From the NCBI RefSeq assembly GCF_002197645.1, contig NZ_CP021874.1, positions 1,240,001-1,304,000 of the forward strand: DNA of 64,000 bases, in the 5' to 3' direction. The translations under genes were made by a program, and so were the position numbers. The notes beneath the pieces were generated by a model. It was given only the letters and a program-made list of their open reading frames with translations. It was not told the origin of the DNA and made no database searches. The stretch is from Enterococcus wangshanyuanii. Its GTDB lineage: Bacteria; Bacillota; Bacilli; Lactobacillales; Enterococcaceae. Each line of letters opens with the position of its first letter. The stretch's first letter is position 1. Of this stretch, positions 1 to 8,750 are shown piece by piece.

Positions 1-261
1 CTGTACCGTATCCCCGACATTTACTAAAATTTTCAAGATCGTTCCAGGCATAGGTGACGGCATTGCATCACTGCCAGCTGGTGTACTTGTTGTTGGTTCG
101 GTTTGCTCAACAGGTGCGGGTGCAGGCGTTGGTGTTGCTTCTGCTACAGGTGCAGCCGGAGCTGTTGGTGCAACAACTGGTGCTTGCGGCACTCCACCAA
201 TTTCTTCCATTTCTACTAAATACTCTTTTCCATCAATTGAAATTTTAAACTTACGTAACAT
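1..261 (-). CDS. Biotin carboxyl carrier subunit of oxaloacetate decarboxylase (3' end outside window)
   Basis: The first 87 residues are visible; the C-terminus lies beyond base 1. A typical start of the biotin carrier family (MLRKFKISIDGKEY) is followed by a long Ala/Pro/Thr-rich flexible linker (about residues 25-65) and the beginning of a biotinyl domain (MPSPMPGTILKI, then VNVGDTVQ). The biotinylated MKM motif would fall outside the window. A GGAGG ribosome binding site precedes the ATG. The subunit carries the carboxybiotin between the carboxyltransferase and the membrane decarboxylase. Its place behind oadH and beside the citrate transporter fits the enterococcal oad/cit cluster, where it is called oadD; other genera call it oadC or gcdC, so I leave the symbol blank. 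Confidence 0.85.
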   Translation of the reverse strand, partial: MLRKFKISIDGKEYLVEMEEIGGVPQAPVVAPTAPAAPVAEATPTPAPAPVEQTEPTTSTPAGSDAMPSPMPGTILKILVNVGDTVQ

Positions 262-404
262 TTTTTTCCTCCTAAAATTAAAAGTATAGTGGGCTCGATT
301 TGGTTCGATTGAAAAATTGATAACTATGTCGCAACTTCTTTTTGCTTCATTCACTCGTTTCTCTTTCCCGACAAACTGACCGATGCTATCAAGTGATCTA
401 AAAA

Positions 405-734
405 CTAACTCGTTCTTTTCTCCTTGATCGATCGAATGACAAACTGATTCTCTGCGTGATCAGCCGATGCAATACTGGTAGCGATCACAGAAACCAGTTG
501 TGCTTCTGGGTTTCTTTTTGAAATTCGCTTAACAATAAACTCACTCTCTGGTTGATCTCCAGCAGCAATTGCTGTGGCGATCAGTGAAACAATTTGATAT
601 TCTGCGCTTTCTACTGGAATGTAGCCAGCAACTTCCTGCCATTCATTTTGTTCTTCTATAATAGGAGAAAGTCGTACTTCATCCGTTTTTATTTCCGTCT
701 TTTCTTTATTAAACAGCCGTTCAAACAGACCCAT
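405..734 (-). CDS. oadH: Oxaloacetate decarboxylase accessory subunit (OadH type)
   Basis: A 109-residue soluble protein with two similar halves: SLIATAIAAGDQPESEFIVK and a second copy beginning SVIATSIASADHAENQFVIR. Small proteins of this kind lie first in the oadHDB genes of enterococcal citrate clusters and are regarded as the H subunit of the membrane oxaloacetate decarboxylase. It is the first gene of the minus-strand oad operon, 143 bases ahead of the biotin carrier gene, and diverges from the citrate transporter. A ribosome binding site (AAAGGATG) lies ahead of the ATG. The name rests on context and the E. faecalis arrangement; the biochemical role is less certain. Confidence 0.72.
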   Translation of the reverse strand: MGLFERLFNKEKTEIKTDEVRLSPIIEEQNEWQEVAGYIPVESAEYQIVSLIATAIAAGDQPESEFIVKRISKRNPEAQLVSVIATSIASADHAENQFVIRSIKEKRTS

Positions 735-869
735 GAACTCACATCCTTTCTGCTTATAAATTCATTATAGGTAAAATTTCCGACAAAAAAACAATATCAG
801 TGTTTTCAAATTGTTCTTTTGTTGTTTCTTAGTAGACATTTCCGAGCAAACTTACAGGAAACATTGATA

Positions 870-883
870 TATAAGCGTTTCCA
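870..883. promoter_or_regulatory. Candidate cre (CcpA site), oad side
   Basis: TATAAGCGTTTCCA matches the cre consensus TGWAANCGNTWNCA at 13 of 14 positions. It lies in the divergent citH/oadH control region, 136 bases ahead of oadH. Citrate genes of enterococci are catabolite-repressed, and this genome encodes CcpA at 49.4-50.4 kb. Confidence 0.7.
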
Positions 884-898
884 AGCATTTAATATTTT

Positions 899-920
899 AT
901 TAACATCTTATTAACATCTC
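899..920. repeat. Tandem 11-bp repeat, possible CitO operator
   Basis: ATTAACATCTT is followed immediately by ATTAACATCTC, an 11-bp direct repeat (one helical turn) placed between the two cre-like sites in the divergent citH/oadH region. The AT-rich position fits the place where the GntR activator CitO would bind. The assignment to CitO is inference. Confidence 0.4.
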
Positions 921-924
921 TTTA

Positions 925-938
925 AGAAACCGTTATCA
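925..938. promoter_or_regulatory. Candidate cre (CcpA site), citH side
   Basis: AGAAACCGTTATCA matches the cre consensus at 13 of 14 positions. It is a second site, 41 bases from the first, giving one potential repression site for each divergent transcript. The rest of 735-1128 is AT-rich non-coding DNA; I could not settle on a convincing -35/-10 pair for either gene. Confidence 0.65.
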
Positions 939-1128
939 TTCCTGTTTTTTTGGTGTTCTTTTTCTCCTTGCCAACTATTTATCTCAACAGACTTCCTTTA
1001 CACTAAGCTTGTTAAACGAAACAAGAAAGGGTTTTCATAATCAGTTATATTGTTATCTTATTTCAATTGCTATTCTAATTCTCTGATTGTTTCAGACAAC
1101 AATTTTATTATCAAAGGAGAGAGAAAAA

Positions 1129-2472
1129 ATGTTACTTACTGTTTTGTCTTACGTTATGATCATCGTCTTTATGTTTGTGATCATGAAAAAGAAAATGTCA
1201 CCGTTTACAGCACTAGTTTTGATTCCACTGATCTTTGCCCTGATCGCCATCTTCACTGGTGTTTCAAACAAAGGATCTATCGGAGACTTTGTAATGGAAG
1301 GAATCAAGACAACTTCTACTACAGGTATTATGCTCTTGTTCGCGATTCTTTATTTTTCAATCATGTTGGATGCTGGTTTGTTCGATCCGATCACTAAAAA
1401 AATGATCCACATTGCCAAAGGTGATCCAATGAAAGTATTGATCGCAACGGCGGTTGTTGCTGCTGCTGTTTCTCTTAACGGAGACGGAACAACGACTACA
1501 TTGATTTGCTGTTCTGCTTTTATTCCTATCTATAAAAAGCTGGATATGAAATTGATGAATTTGGGTGTTTTGGTTATCTTACAAAATACGATCATGAATT
1601 TACTACCATGGGGCGGACCTACTGCTCGTGCAATGAGTGTTTTAAATGTTGGAGCGGAAATTTTAGCTTATCTGATTCCTGGTATGATCATTGCTCTTTT
1701 ATATGTCATCTTCATTGTTGCTCCTTCAATGGGACGAAAAGAACGTGCCCGTTTGGGTGTCAAGCAGCTGACAGATGCTGAAATCGATGAAATGACCACT
1801 GTGACAGATGAAGAAACATTAGCGATTCGTCGTCCAAAAATTTGGCTATTCAATGCGATTTTGACGATTGGCTTGATTGCTTTATTAGTAACAGATTCAT
1901 TTGTTGGACTTGGTTTACCACCGTTATTCTTATTCTTAACTGGTACGGTCATTGCTTTGATGGTCAACTACCCTGTTTTAAAAGATCAATCATCGCGGAT
2001 CGGTGCTAACGGCGGAGATGCCGTTCAAGTCGTTATTTTAGTCTTTGCAGCCGGTGTCTTTATGGGCTTGTTCCAAGGTACTGGTATGGCAGATGCATTA
2101 GCTCAAAGTTTCACAAAAATCATTCCAAATCAATTAGCTGGCTTCTGGGGCTTAGTCATCGCCTTGATTTCAGCACCAGGTACCTTCTTTATTTCAAATG
2201 ATGGTTTTTACTTCGGTGTACTGCCTGTATTAGCAGAAGCTGGACGTGCGTATGGATTTACAGATATGCAAATGGCGTTAGCATCATTGATGGGACAAGC
2301 GTTCCACTTATTGAGTCCATTGGTTGCCTTCATCTATCTATTACTTCGTTTAACAGGTTTAGACATGGGACAATGGCAAAAAGAAGCGGCAAAATGGGCC
2401 TTGGGAATTTTCATTATCTTTGTTGTGACGATCGTTCTAACTGGTCATATGCCGTTATACATCCCTCAATAA
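1129..2472 (+). CDS. citH: Citrate transporter, CitMHS family
   Basis: A 447-residue polytopic membrane protein with about 11-12 hydrophobic segments and family sequences such as LNGDGTTTTLICCSAF and PWGGPTARAMSVL. CitMHS proteins import citrate as a complex with a divalent cation, driven by protons. The start chosen is the ATG at 1129, which has AAAGGAG nine bases upstream; an in-frame ATG at 1087 has no such site and would add a non-membrane tail. It diverges from oadH and is followed by the regulator citO, the arrangement known from E. faecalis. Confidence 0.9.
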   Translation: MLLTVLSYVMIIVFMFVIMKKKMSPFTALVLIPLIFALIAIFTGVSNKGSIGDFVMEGIKTTSTTGIMLLFAILYFSIMLDAGLFDPITKKMIHIAKGDPMKVLIATAVVAAAVSLNGDGTTTTLICCSAFIPIYKKLDMKLMNLGVLVILQNTIMNLLPWGGPTARAMSVLNVGAEILAYLIPGMIIALLYVIFIVAPSMGRKERARLGVKQLTDAEIDEMTTVTDEETLAIRRPKIWLFNAILTIGLIALLVTDSFVGLGLPPLFLFLTGTVIALMVNYPVLKDQSSRIGANGGDAVQVVILVFAAGVFMGLFQGTGMADALAQSFTKIIPNQLAGFWGLVIALISAPGTFFISNDGFYFGVLPVLAEAGRAYGFTDMQMALASLMGQAFHLLSPLVAFIYLLLRLTGLDMGQWQKEAAKWALGIFIIFVVTIVLTGHMPLYIPQ

Positions 2473-2582
2473 TGACATTGCCATGTATAAAACTTTCTTA
2501 GATTTCTTAGTTCTTTTTAAGGAGTCTAAAGGAAAAGAAGTGTATATTTTTCCTACTATATCAGCAAAAGGAGTACTGGAAG

Positions 2583-3287
2583 ATGAGTACAATATCAGAG
2601 GCTGTCGGAAAAAATCTAGATCTAAGTCTTAATGAACCACTAAAAGAGTTGGTTTACAAAGCATTTCGCAAAACAATTATTTTAGGAGAAATTCAAGCGG
2701 GGCAGCGGATCAATGAAAAAGAATTTTCAGAAGTCATGAATATCAGCCGCACACCGATCCGCTACGCTCTACAAAAACTGGTCGAAGAAGATTTAGTGGA
2801 TCATGTTCCCGGTGTTGGTATCATCGTCAAAGGAATATCTATCAACGATGCACATGAAATTTATGCCATCAGAAAATCATTAGATGTATTAGCTACCTTG
2901 ACTGCGATGAACGAAATGAATGAAGCGGACTTTGAAGAGTTGAGAGAATTGTTAGAGGAAACTGAACGGTTGAACGAAGCCAATGAAATCGATCAAGTGC
3001 TGCAAAAATTTTCAGACTTCAATGAATTGATCTATGAAAAAAGCCAAATGCGCCGACTTAAATCGATCGTAATGAAACTTAGAGAATATTTGATCTATTT
3101 CCGTGATATCTCTATTCGCTCAAAAGAACGTCGGGATAAAGCGTTGAAGGAGCATTGGTTGATTTACTATTGTATGCTAAATCAAGAAAAAGAGCAGTTG
3201 GAATTGCTGATTACGGAGCATCTAACGTATTCCCAAACCTTTATTATCAAAGAAATGGAAAAACATTTAAATGACTCAAACAACTAA
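2583..3287 (+). CDS. citO: GntR-family citrate-responsive regulator CitO
   Basis: A 234-residue protein. An N-terminal winged helix (about residues 20-85, with INEKEFSEVMNISRTPIRYA as the DNA-recognition part) is followed by an all-helical FCD-type ligand domain (about residues 95-225). In E. faecalis CitO is activated by citrate and turns on citH-citO and the oad/cit operon. A ribosome binding site (AAAGGAG) precedes the ATG. It follows citH on the same strand with a 110-base gap and no strong terminator, so co-transcription is likely. The 3' end overlaps citG by 17 bases. Confidence 0.85.
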   Translation: MSTISEAVGKNLDLSLNEPLKELVYKAFRKTIILGEIQAGQRINEKEFSEVMNISRTPIRYALQKLVEEDLVDHVPGVGIIVKGISINDAHEIYAIRKSLDVLATLTAMNEMNEADFEELRELLEETERLNEANEIDQVLQKFSDFNELIYEKSQMRRLKSIVMKLREYLIYFRDISIRSKERRDKALKEHWLIYYCMLNQEKEQLELLITEHLTYSQTFIIKEMEKHLNDSNN

Positions 3288-4158
3288 TCTGGAACTTCTA
3301 AAAAAAATTAGTAATTTCGCTTTACAGTCCTTACTTTTTGAAGCAGCTTTATATCCTAAACCTGGTCTCGTTGACCCGATCAGTTCGGGTGCTCATAACG
3401 ATATGGATTACGGGACTTTTCTTGACAGCAGCCAAGCATTGGCACCCTTTTTCACTGATTATCTTGAACTAGGTCTAGCACATCAAGGAACACCTGAAGC
3501 ATTGTTTCAAAAGGTTCGTTCTACCGGTCAGTTGGCTGAACAAGAGATGCTCAAAAAAACCAAAGGAATCAATACTCATAAAGGAGCTAATTTTTCTTTC
3601 GCATTGATTTTAGCCAGTATTGGAAACATGCTTCAAAATGAACAACTGTCACTCCCTTTTTCCGAAGCTGACACTAGAGCTGTTTTTGACTATACGAAGC
3701 AAATGACAAGTGAACTTATAGCCCGAGATTTTTCAAACCTAACGAAGAAAAAACAACTGACGAATGGTGAAAAATTATACCTCGATCATGGTTTTACCGG
3801 TATTAGAGGCGAAGCGGCAGCCGGCTATCCATCACTTCAGGAAACAGCGCTCCCCTTCTTAAGACAAAGACGGTCGCCAAATGAACGAAAAAACTTTCTG
3901 CTTTTACTCTTATCTTTAATGGCGACCGTTGAGGATTCTAACTTGATCAACCGCGGAGGGATCGGTGCTTGGCAGCAGGTCCAAAAGATGGCAGCGCAAC
4001 AGACACAGTCGCTTTCAGAAGATCCTTCTATCGATGAATTGGAGCGTAAGCTAGTCGCATTCGATCGAGCATTGATCCAAGATTATCTGAGTCCGGGAGG
4101 CTCTGCTGATTTACTCGCACTAAGCTATTTCTTTAGTCAGCTGGAAGGACTTGTTTAA
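3271..4158 (+). CDS. citG: Triphosphoribosyl-dephospho-CoA synthase
   Basis: A 295-residue member of the CitG/MdcB family, which makes the precursor of the prosthetic group of citrate lyase acyl carrier protein. Family motifs are visible: PKPGLVDPISSGAHNDMDY near residue 30, NTHKGANFSFAL near 110 and VEDSNLINRGG near 220. The start overlaps the last 17 bases of citO, implying translational coupling. In E. faecalis citG lies at the far end of the lyase operon; here it is attached to the regulator gene. Confidence 0.87.
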   Translation: MTQTTNLELLKKISNFALQSLLFEAALYPKPGLVDPISSGAHNDMDYGTFLDSSQALAPFFTDYLELGLAHQGTPEALFQKVRSTGQLAEQEMLKKTKGINTHKGANFSFALILASIGNMLQNEQLSLPFSEADTRAVFDYTKQMTSELIARDFSNLTKKKQLTNGEKLYLDHGFTGIRGEAAAGYPSLQETALPFLRQRRSPNERKNFLLLLLSLMATVEDSNLINRGGIGAWQQVQKMAAQQTQSLSEDPSIDELERKLVAFDRALIQDYLSPGGSADLLALSYFFSQLEGLV

Positions 4159-4199
4159 ACGTTAATTGGAGGCTAAGAAAAAGCTGACACTTAAGAAAT

Positions 4200-4249
4200 A
4201 AAACAGCATTCACAAAAATGAACGAATCACTTTTGTGAATGCTGTTTTA
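4200..4249. terminator. Bidirectional terminator, citG / response regulator
   Basis: An 18-bp inverted repeat (4200-4217 with 4231-4248, core ACAGCATTCACAAAA) is bordered by A/T runs. It lies between the converging citG and response-regulator genes, so it can end both transcripts. Confidence 0.85.
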
Positions 4250-4259
4250 CTTTCAAGAG

Positions 4260-4988
4260 TCAAATGCTTGTCTCAGCCTCTTTTCCTTCTGGATTGAACA
4301 GATACCCGATTCCCCATACAGTTTGAAGATATTTTGGCTTTTTAGGATCGTCTTCAATTTTATTGCGTAAATAGTTAATATACACCGTGATCAAGTTCTT
4401 GTCGATTTCACCATCATTCCAAACATTGGCATAGATTTGTTCTTTACTGAACACTTGCTGAGGATTTTCCATAAAGAACAAGATCATCATGATCTCTTTA
4501 GAGGTCATATTGACTACTTCACCATTTTTACTAAACTGATATTGATGCTTATTGAAGGAAAAAATACCTTCCGTCAACGTTGCTTCTTCACTATGTTCTC
4601 TTAAAGTCAGTAATTGTTCCGTTCGATTCAGCGTGCTGATAACTTGAGCTCTTAATACGTTTGGCGCAAACGGCTTCGAAAGATACACGTCGCCTCCAGA
4701 CTCTAAACCGCTGATAATATCTTGTTCGCTTTTCTTCCCACTGACAAAAATGATCGGTGTCAACGGTTGATGCTCTCGAATCAATTGTGCTAAATGATAG
4801 CCATCATTTTCGTGCTCCAAGCTGACATCTAAAAGAAATAACTGGAAATCGACCCGCTTCATGATCTCTAGGGTTTTTTCGATCGTATCACTTTGATAGA
4901 CCAGTAATCCCGTCGACTGTAGTGATTTCCAGATCAAACGGCGGATCGCCGGATCATCATCGACCACTAAGATTTTTTCGTTTCGCAC
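4260..4988 (-). CDS. OmpR/PhoB-type response regulator
   Basis: The N-terminal receiver domain (residues 1-120) has the acidic pocket VVDDD, the phosphorylatable Asp near residue 54 (FLLDVSLE) and the conserved Lys in LSKPF. The C-terminal winged helix (about 140-235) contains MTSKEIMMILFFM and VYINYLRNKIEDDPKKP. I prefer the GTG at 4988 as start: GAGGTG lies six bases upstream, and residues from there match the usual family beginning. An ATG at 5009 would sit only about seven bases from the predicted transcription start. It diverges from the adjacent sensor kinase; the target genes cannot be told from sequence. Confidence 0.88.
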   Translation of the reverse strand: MRNEKILVVDDDPAIRRLIWKSLQSTGLLVYQSDTIEKTLEIMKRVDFQLFLLDVSLEHENDGYHLAQLIREHQPLTPIIFVSGKKSEQDIISGLESGGDVYLSKPFAPNVLRAQVISTLNRTEQLLTLREHSEEATLTEGIFSFNKHQYQFSKNGEVVNMTSKEIMMILFFMENPQQVFSKEQIYANVWNDGEIDKNLITVYINYLRNKIEDDPKKPKYLQTVWGIGYLFNPEGKEAETSI

Positions 4989-5022
4989 GATATACACCTC
5001 ATTGTCCATTTTACATACCTAT

Positions 5023-5068
5023 ACAATAGCCGAATTGTCTTCAAATTTCAACTTGAACTTGTTATGAT
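5023..5068. promoter_or_regulatory. Overlapping divergent promoters of the two-component system
   Basis: On the plus strand TTCAAA (5040-5045), a 17-bp spacer and TATGAT (5063-5068) precede the kinase. On the minus strand TTGAAA (5046-5051), 17 bp and TATTGT (5023-5028) precede the regulator. The two -35 boxes abut, so both genes could share one activator or repressor site. Confidence 0.55.
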
Positions 5069-5097
5069 ATGAACATACTTTAAAAGGAGCTAGCCAA

Positions 5098-6945
5098 ATG
5101 AAACGCACAAATAAGATCGTGAACCTTATGATCATTGCAATGACGCTTTTTATCATCGTTTCCGTGTTCTTTGCGATCCGTGGTTTTTCGGTCATTCGTA
5201 AAACGACGACTGCCAGCGGACAAGATTTTCTTTTACAATCAACTGAGTATGTCGGCAAAGTGATCCAGCTTTCTATGAAAAACCGTCATCAAGCACTGAA
5301 TTATTTGGCTATTGACGGAAATTTAAAAAATAGCGATGATCCTGCCGTTTACTTAAAGAACAGTGAATCAACTCTAACGACTTTCTTTGATTCACTGAAC
5401 GGAGAAGCTGATGCTCTTTTTTACATCGATCCTAACGGAACACCGATTTACGCCTTTCATTGGGACTCAGAAAAAAAGACTGTAACGATCACAGATACTC
5501 AAACTATTCAGCCTTATCTCAATCACGATTTATCTCTAAAGCAATTATTAGATAAGCCGACAGCTCAAAACAGCGCCTCTTATTTTATCGATAAAAAAGC
5601 CTACCTCAATTTTTATCAGGAAATTAAAACGGCGGATGGCAAAGTGGACGGCTACTTGATTTTGCCTTTACATTTACAAACGTTCTATCAGAACTTTCTA
5701 CAAGATTTTGAACTAGATTACAAAGGCTATCCAATGATCAAAGATCAGTCGATGACGGTCGTCATGCATCCTGTTGCCGAGCAAGTTGGTCTAGATATCG
5801 TCAATGATCGTGAAAAACTTTATCCTGATCTAGACTACTCTGACTTAAAAAAATTAGAAAAATATCAACTAAGTCATTCTTCTGGAAAATTGACCTATAA
5901 ATCTTATTGGTGGGATGAAGATGTCCCTAAGGAAGTCTTGAAAATCAGCGCATTTGAGTGGATCGATGTCGGATTAGCTCATTGGGTCGTCGCAATCAAT
6001 GCTGATTATAATGAACGAAACGATGATATCATCAATTTTGTCATCATGCTCTCCTTGCTTTTAGTGGTTTTACTTTTACTCGTGGGTATTTTTTCTCTAT
6101 TTATTCATAATTTTAGAAAAAAAGAACGTATCGAAGAAGAAAACAAACAGCTGATCGAAAAGCAGAAGCAGCAAAAATTACAGCATCAATTAGAATTAGA
6201 GCTTTATCAGCGAAATAAGATGGAAACGGTCGGCTTACTGACGACTTCTATCGTTCATGATATGAATAATTTTCTGACACCAATCATTGGAAATACACAA
6301 CTACTTTTAGAAGAATATTCAGATGATCCGGTACTAGAAGAAGATTTAGAAGATATTCTTCATTCTGCACAAAAAGGGCAACAATTGTCAGCCAATGTCC
6401 TACGCTTTTCTAAAACACAACAAAGTGTCCAAGAATGGCTGGATGTTTCTGCTGCGATCGGTGTTGCAACCCATTTGATCAAGGAAATCATCCCTAAAAA
6501 TGTTCAATTATCGATTTCAATCCAAGAAAATCTCGGTACAGCCAAATTTGAAGAAATCGATATCCAAAATCTAATCTATAACTTGATCACAAACGCATAC
6601 CAAGCAACCAAAGAGCAGTCAAAGACTCCTAAAATTCAGGTCACTGTAGCTCCAACACCTAAAGAAGTTGCAGAAGACATCAAGAAAGACAATATACGAA
6701 TTCAATCAGAAAAACATTTTGTGACTTTGGAAATTACTGATAATGGTCCAGGAATTCCTTCTGACATTAGAGAAAAAATCTTCGAACCTTTCTTCACGAC
6801 AAAATCTGCTGATGAAGGAACAGGTCTTGGATTATTCGCAGTAGCGTCTATCATCGCCAAATACGAATGGTACTTGGATGTTCGGTCAGAATCGAATCAA
6901 GGAACAACTTTTTTGATCATTCTTCCTGTCCGTCCGCCTCAATAA
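5098..6945 (+). CDS. Membrane sensor histidine kinase with large extracytoplasmic domain
   Basis: A 615-residue protein. TM1 is at about residues 7-29, an extracytoplasmic Cache-like sensor region at 35-305, TM2 at 311-336 and a short coiled coil at 340-375. The phospho-acceptor H-box is VHDMNNFLTPIIGN with His at residue 387. The ATPase domain (about 490-612) shows the N-box NLIYNLITNAYQA, DNGPGIP, FEPFFTTK and GTGLGL. The HDMNN type of H-box resembles NtrB/hybrid-kinase sequences more than the HExR(T/N)P box usual for OmpR partners in Firmicutes. The neighbouring divergent regulator is the likely partner; the citrate locus nearby hints at an organic acid signal, but this is inference. Confidence 0.87.
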   Translation: MKRTNKIVNLMIIAMTLFIIVSVFFAIRGFSVIRKTTTASGQDFLLQSTEYVGKVIQLSMKNRHQALNYLAIDGNLKNSDDPAVYLKNSESTLTTFFDSLNGEADALFYIDPNGTPIYAFHWDSEKKTVTITDTQTIQPYLNHDLSLKQLLDKPTAQNSASYFIDKKAYLNFYQEIKTADGKVDGYLILPLHLQTFYQNFLQDFELDYKGYPMIKDQSMTVVMHPVAEQVGLDIVNDREKLYPDLDYSDLKKLEKYQLSHSSGKLTYKSYWWDEDVPKEVLKISAFEWIDVGLAHWVVAINADYNERNDDIINFVIMLSLLLVVLLLLVGIFSLFIHNFRKKERIEEENKQLIEKQKQQKLQHQLELELYQRNKMETVGLLTTSIVHDMNNFLTPIIGNTQLLLEEYSDDPVLEEDLEDILHSAQKGQQLSANVLRFSKTQQSVQEWLDVSAAIGVATHLIKEIIPKNVQLSISIQENLGTAKFEEIDIQNLIYNLITNAYQATKEQSKTPKIQVTVAPTPKEVAEDIKKDNIRIQSEKHFVTLEITDNGPGIPSDIREKIFEPFFTTKSADEGTGLGLFAVASIIAKYEWYLDVRSESNQGTTFLIILPVRPPQ

Positions 6946-6963
6946 AATCTATTTTGATCGATG

Positions 6964-7010
6964 AAACGTTGAATCAGCTTTTTTATACTACTGATTCAAC
7001 GTTTTTTAGT
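6964..7010 (+). terminator. Terminator after sensor kinase
   Basis: A 14-bp inverted repeat (AAACGTTGAATCAG at 6964-6977 with its complement at 6991-7004) is followed by a T run, between the kinase and the next gene. Confidence 0.85.
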
Positions 7011-7072
7011 ATTGTTTTTCCCTGATTTTCGTTATACTAAAGAAGATATCAGTTATTAAAGGAGTTTTTATT

Positions 7073-8290
7073 ATGGGGACTTATTTTACGATCATACTTG
7101 GCCTGATCTATTTGATTGGTGCAGTCATTATTCCAAAATGGCGCAAAAACAAAGTGGACAAAGATTGGAAGTTTTTTGAAATCCTTTGGTTTTCAATTTG
7201 TTTCATTTGTTACGTCATCTTTTTAGAGGCCCAGCTACATTCTTTTTATTTTTTGATTCCATCGCTCTTTCTTATGATCTTTCTATTTAGTTATTTCAAA
7301 GAAAAACGGCGCTTGGTCAATGGATTGTTGTTTAATTTGTTTTTAGTTGTCGGGATGAGCTACTTAGGCTTCTTAGTTCTCCGAACAATTAATCCATTGC
7401 TAGTTGTCATGGCGGTAGTTACCTGGGTCTTTTTATTTTTACTGTTGTTGATCGGGCTGTACGCATTGCTTGTCTTTTTATATTGGAATGCGATCATAGT
7501 CATGAAAAAAGAAGGCCGGTCGTTGGCAAATTTACTGACTTTACTACTAGCTATTGGTTTGACTGTTTTTTTGATTTTTAGTTACTTCTCTACGAGTATT
7601 TTGCCGCAATGGGCAGTCACCCTATTTGGTATTTTACCAGCTATATTGATCTATTTTTCAGTTGTTTTTCACAACTTTTTAACGATTTCTGTCATCTATC
7701 AATTTAATCAACCTAGGTATAACCAAGATTTTATTATCGTACTTGGCTCTGGCTTGATCGATGGGAAAACAGTACCTCCTCTTTTAGGAAATCGGATCAA
7801 TAAAGCGATTCAATTTTACCAAGCTCAAAAAGAAGCAACACAACGAGCACCTAAAATCATCATGTCTGGTGGAAAAGGAGACGATGAGCATTTGGCTGAA
7901 GGAGCTGCTATGAAGGCTTATGCTCTAGAAAAAGGAATACCTGAACAAGATATTCTTGTTGAAGCAAATTCTAAAAATACTTTGGAAAATATGAAATTTT
8001 CTAAAGAAATCATCAAACAGTCTGTTGGTTCGGCTGCGTATCGAGCGATTTTCACAACGAATAATTTTCATTTATTCCGTGCAGGTATGTTTGCTAAAAT
8101 GGCTAACCTAGATGCAAATGGTGTGGGGGCTAAAACAGCTTTCTATTTTTTACCTAATGCCTTTTTACGAGAGTTTATCGCAATCGTTGTCATGAGAAAA
8201 CGTCGGCATATGATTATTTGCGGATTGATTGTATTGGCGATGATCGCATTGACTCTATTTGATTATTTTTATGTAGGTCCTGTTTATTAA
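7073..8290 (+). CDS. YdcF/DUF218 family membrane protein
   Basis: A 405-residue protein. Several hydrophobic helices in the first 215 residues precede a DUF218 (SanA/YdcF-type) domain from about 218 to 370. Recognisable elements are DFIIVLGSGLIDGKTVPPLL, KIIMSGGKGDDE, a conserved NTLENM segment and TTNNFHLFRAG. A last membrane helix closes the protein. The family is linked to envelope functions, but the substrate is unknown. It is a single gene with a good ribosome binding site (AAAGGAG), flanked by strong terminators on both sides. Confidence 0.8.
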   Translation: MGTYFTIILGLIYLIGAVIIPKWRKNKVDKDWKFFEILWFSICFICYVIFLEAQLHSFYFLIPSLFLMIFLFSYFKEKRRLVNGLLFNLFLVVGMSYLGFLVLRTINPLLVVMAVVTWVFLFLLLLIGLYALLVFLYWNAIIVMKKEGRSLANLLTLLLAIGLTVFLIFSYFSTSILPQWAVTLFGILPAILIYFSVVFHNFLTISVIYQFNQPRYNQDFIIVLGSGLIDGKTVPPLLGNRINKAIQFYQAQKEATQRAPKIIMSGGKGDDEHLAEGAAMKAYALEKGIPEQDILVEANSKNTLENMKFSKEIIKQSVGSAAYRAIFTTNNFHLFRAGMFAKMANLDANGVGAKTAFYFLPNAFLREFIAIVVMRKRRHMIICGLIVLAMIALTLFDYFYVGPVY

Positions 8291-8298
8291 AAACGAGA

Positions 8299-8350
8299 CC
8301 AAGAAAAAAGCAGCTCCGAGAATCAGAAGGGGCTGCTTTTTTTCTTGGCG
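8299..8350. terminator. Terminator after the YdcF-family gene
   Basis: The repeat CCAAGAAAAAAGCAGC (from 8299) pairs with GCTGCTTTTTTTCTTGG (ending 8348). Symmetric A/T flanks allow use by the converging yolD operon too. Confidence 0.8.
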
Positions 8351-8408
8351 TTTATCAGGTTTAGAGAGTGAAAGAAAACTGATTTTTGGTTTTGTCCCGC
8401 TCACGTTT

Positions 8409-8750
8409 TCAGCTGATCTCTACATGTCTGATTTCATCGTATCCAACTTTTTGGTCAGCAATATAGATGCCTAACTCGTCATGCCCTTGGATCAATCCTT
8501 TAATGTCTTCACCGTAGTTTCCTTCACTGTCTAATTCCTCTTTTTGAATAGCCACAAGAAGCTGCTCTTGAAAAGCTTTAGCTAATATAGCATCAATTTC
8601 GATCCAGCTCATTTGTACTTTTTGTTCGGGTGGCCGTTTGTTTTGTTCTTTTGCAATAATTGCTGTGTGCTCGGATAAATAAAAGCCTGCCCACTTTTTC
8701 ATTTTTCGATCTTGGTATTGTTCAAAATAATAATCTCTTTCTTTGCTCAT
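8409..8750 (-). CDS. YolD-like protein
   Basis: A 113-residue protein whose body (about residues 15-105) fits the YolD-like family, including RKMKKWAGFYLSEHT and a C-terminal stretch typical of a small beta domain. YolD proteins are almost always encoded beside a UmuC/UvrX-type polymerase, as here: its ATG overlaps the end of the polymerase gene by four bases. It may assist or regulate that polymerase, but no activity is established. It is the last gene of the SOS-type operon. Confidence 0.75.
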   Translation of the reverse strand: MSKERDYYFEQYQDRKMKKWAGFYLSEHTAIIAKEQNKRPPEQKVQMSWIEIDAILAKAFQEQLLVAIQKEELDSEGNYGEDIKGLIQGHDELGIYIADQKVGYDEIRHVEIS

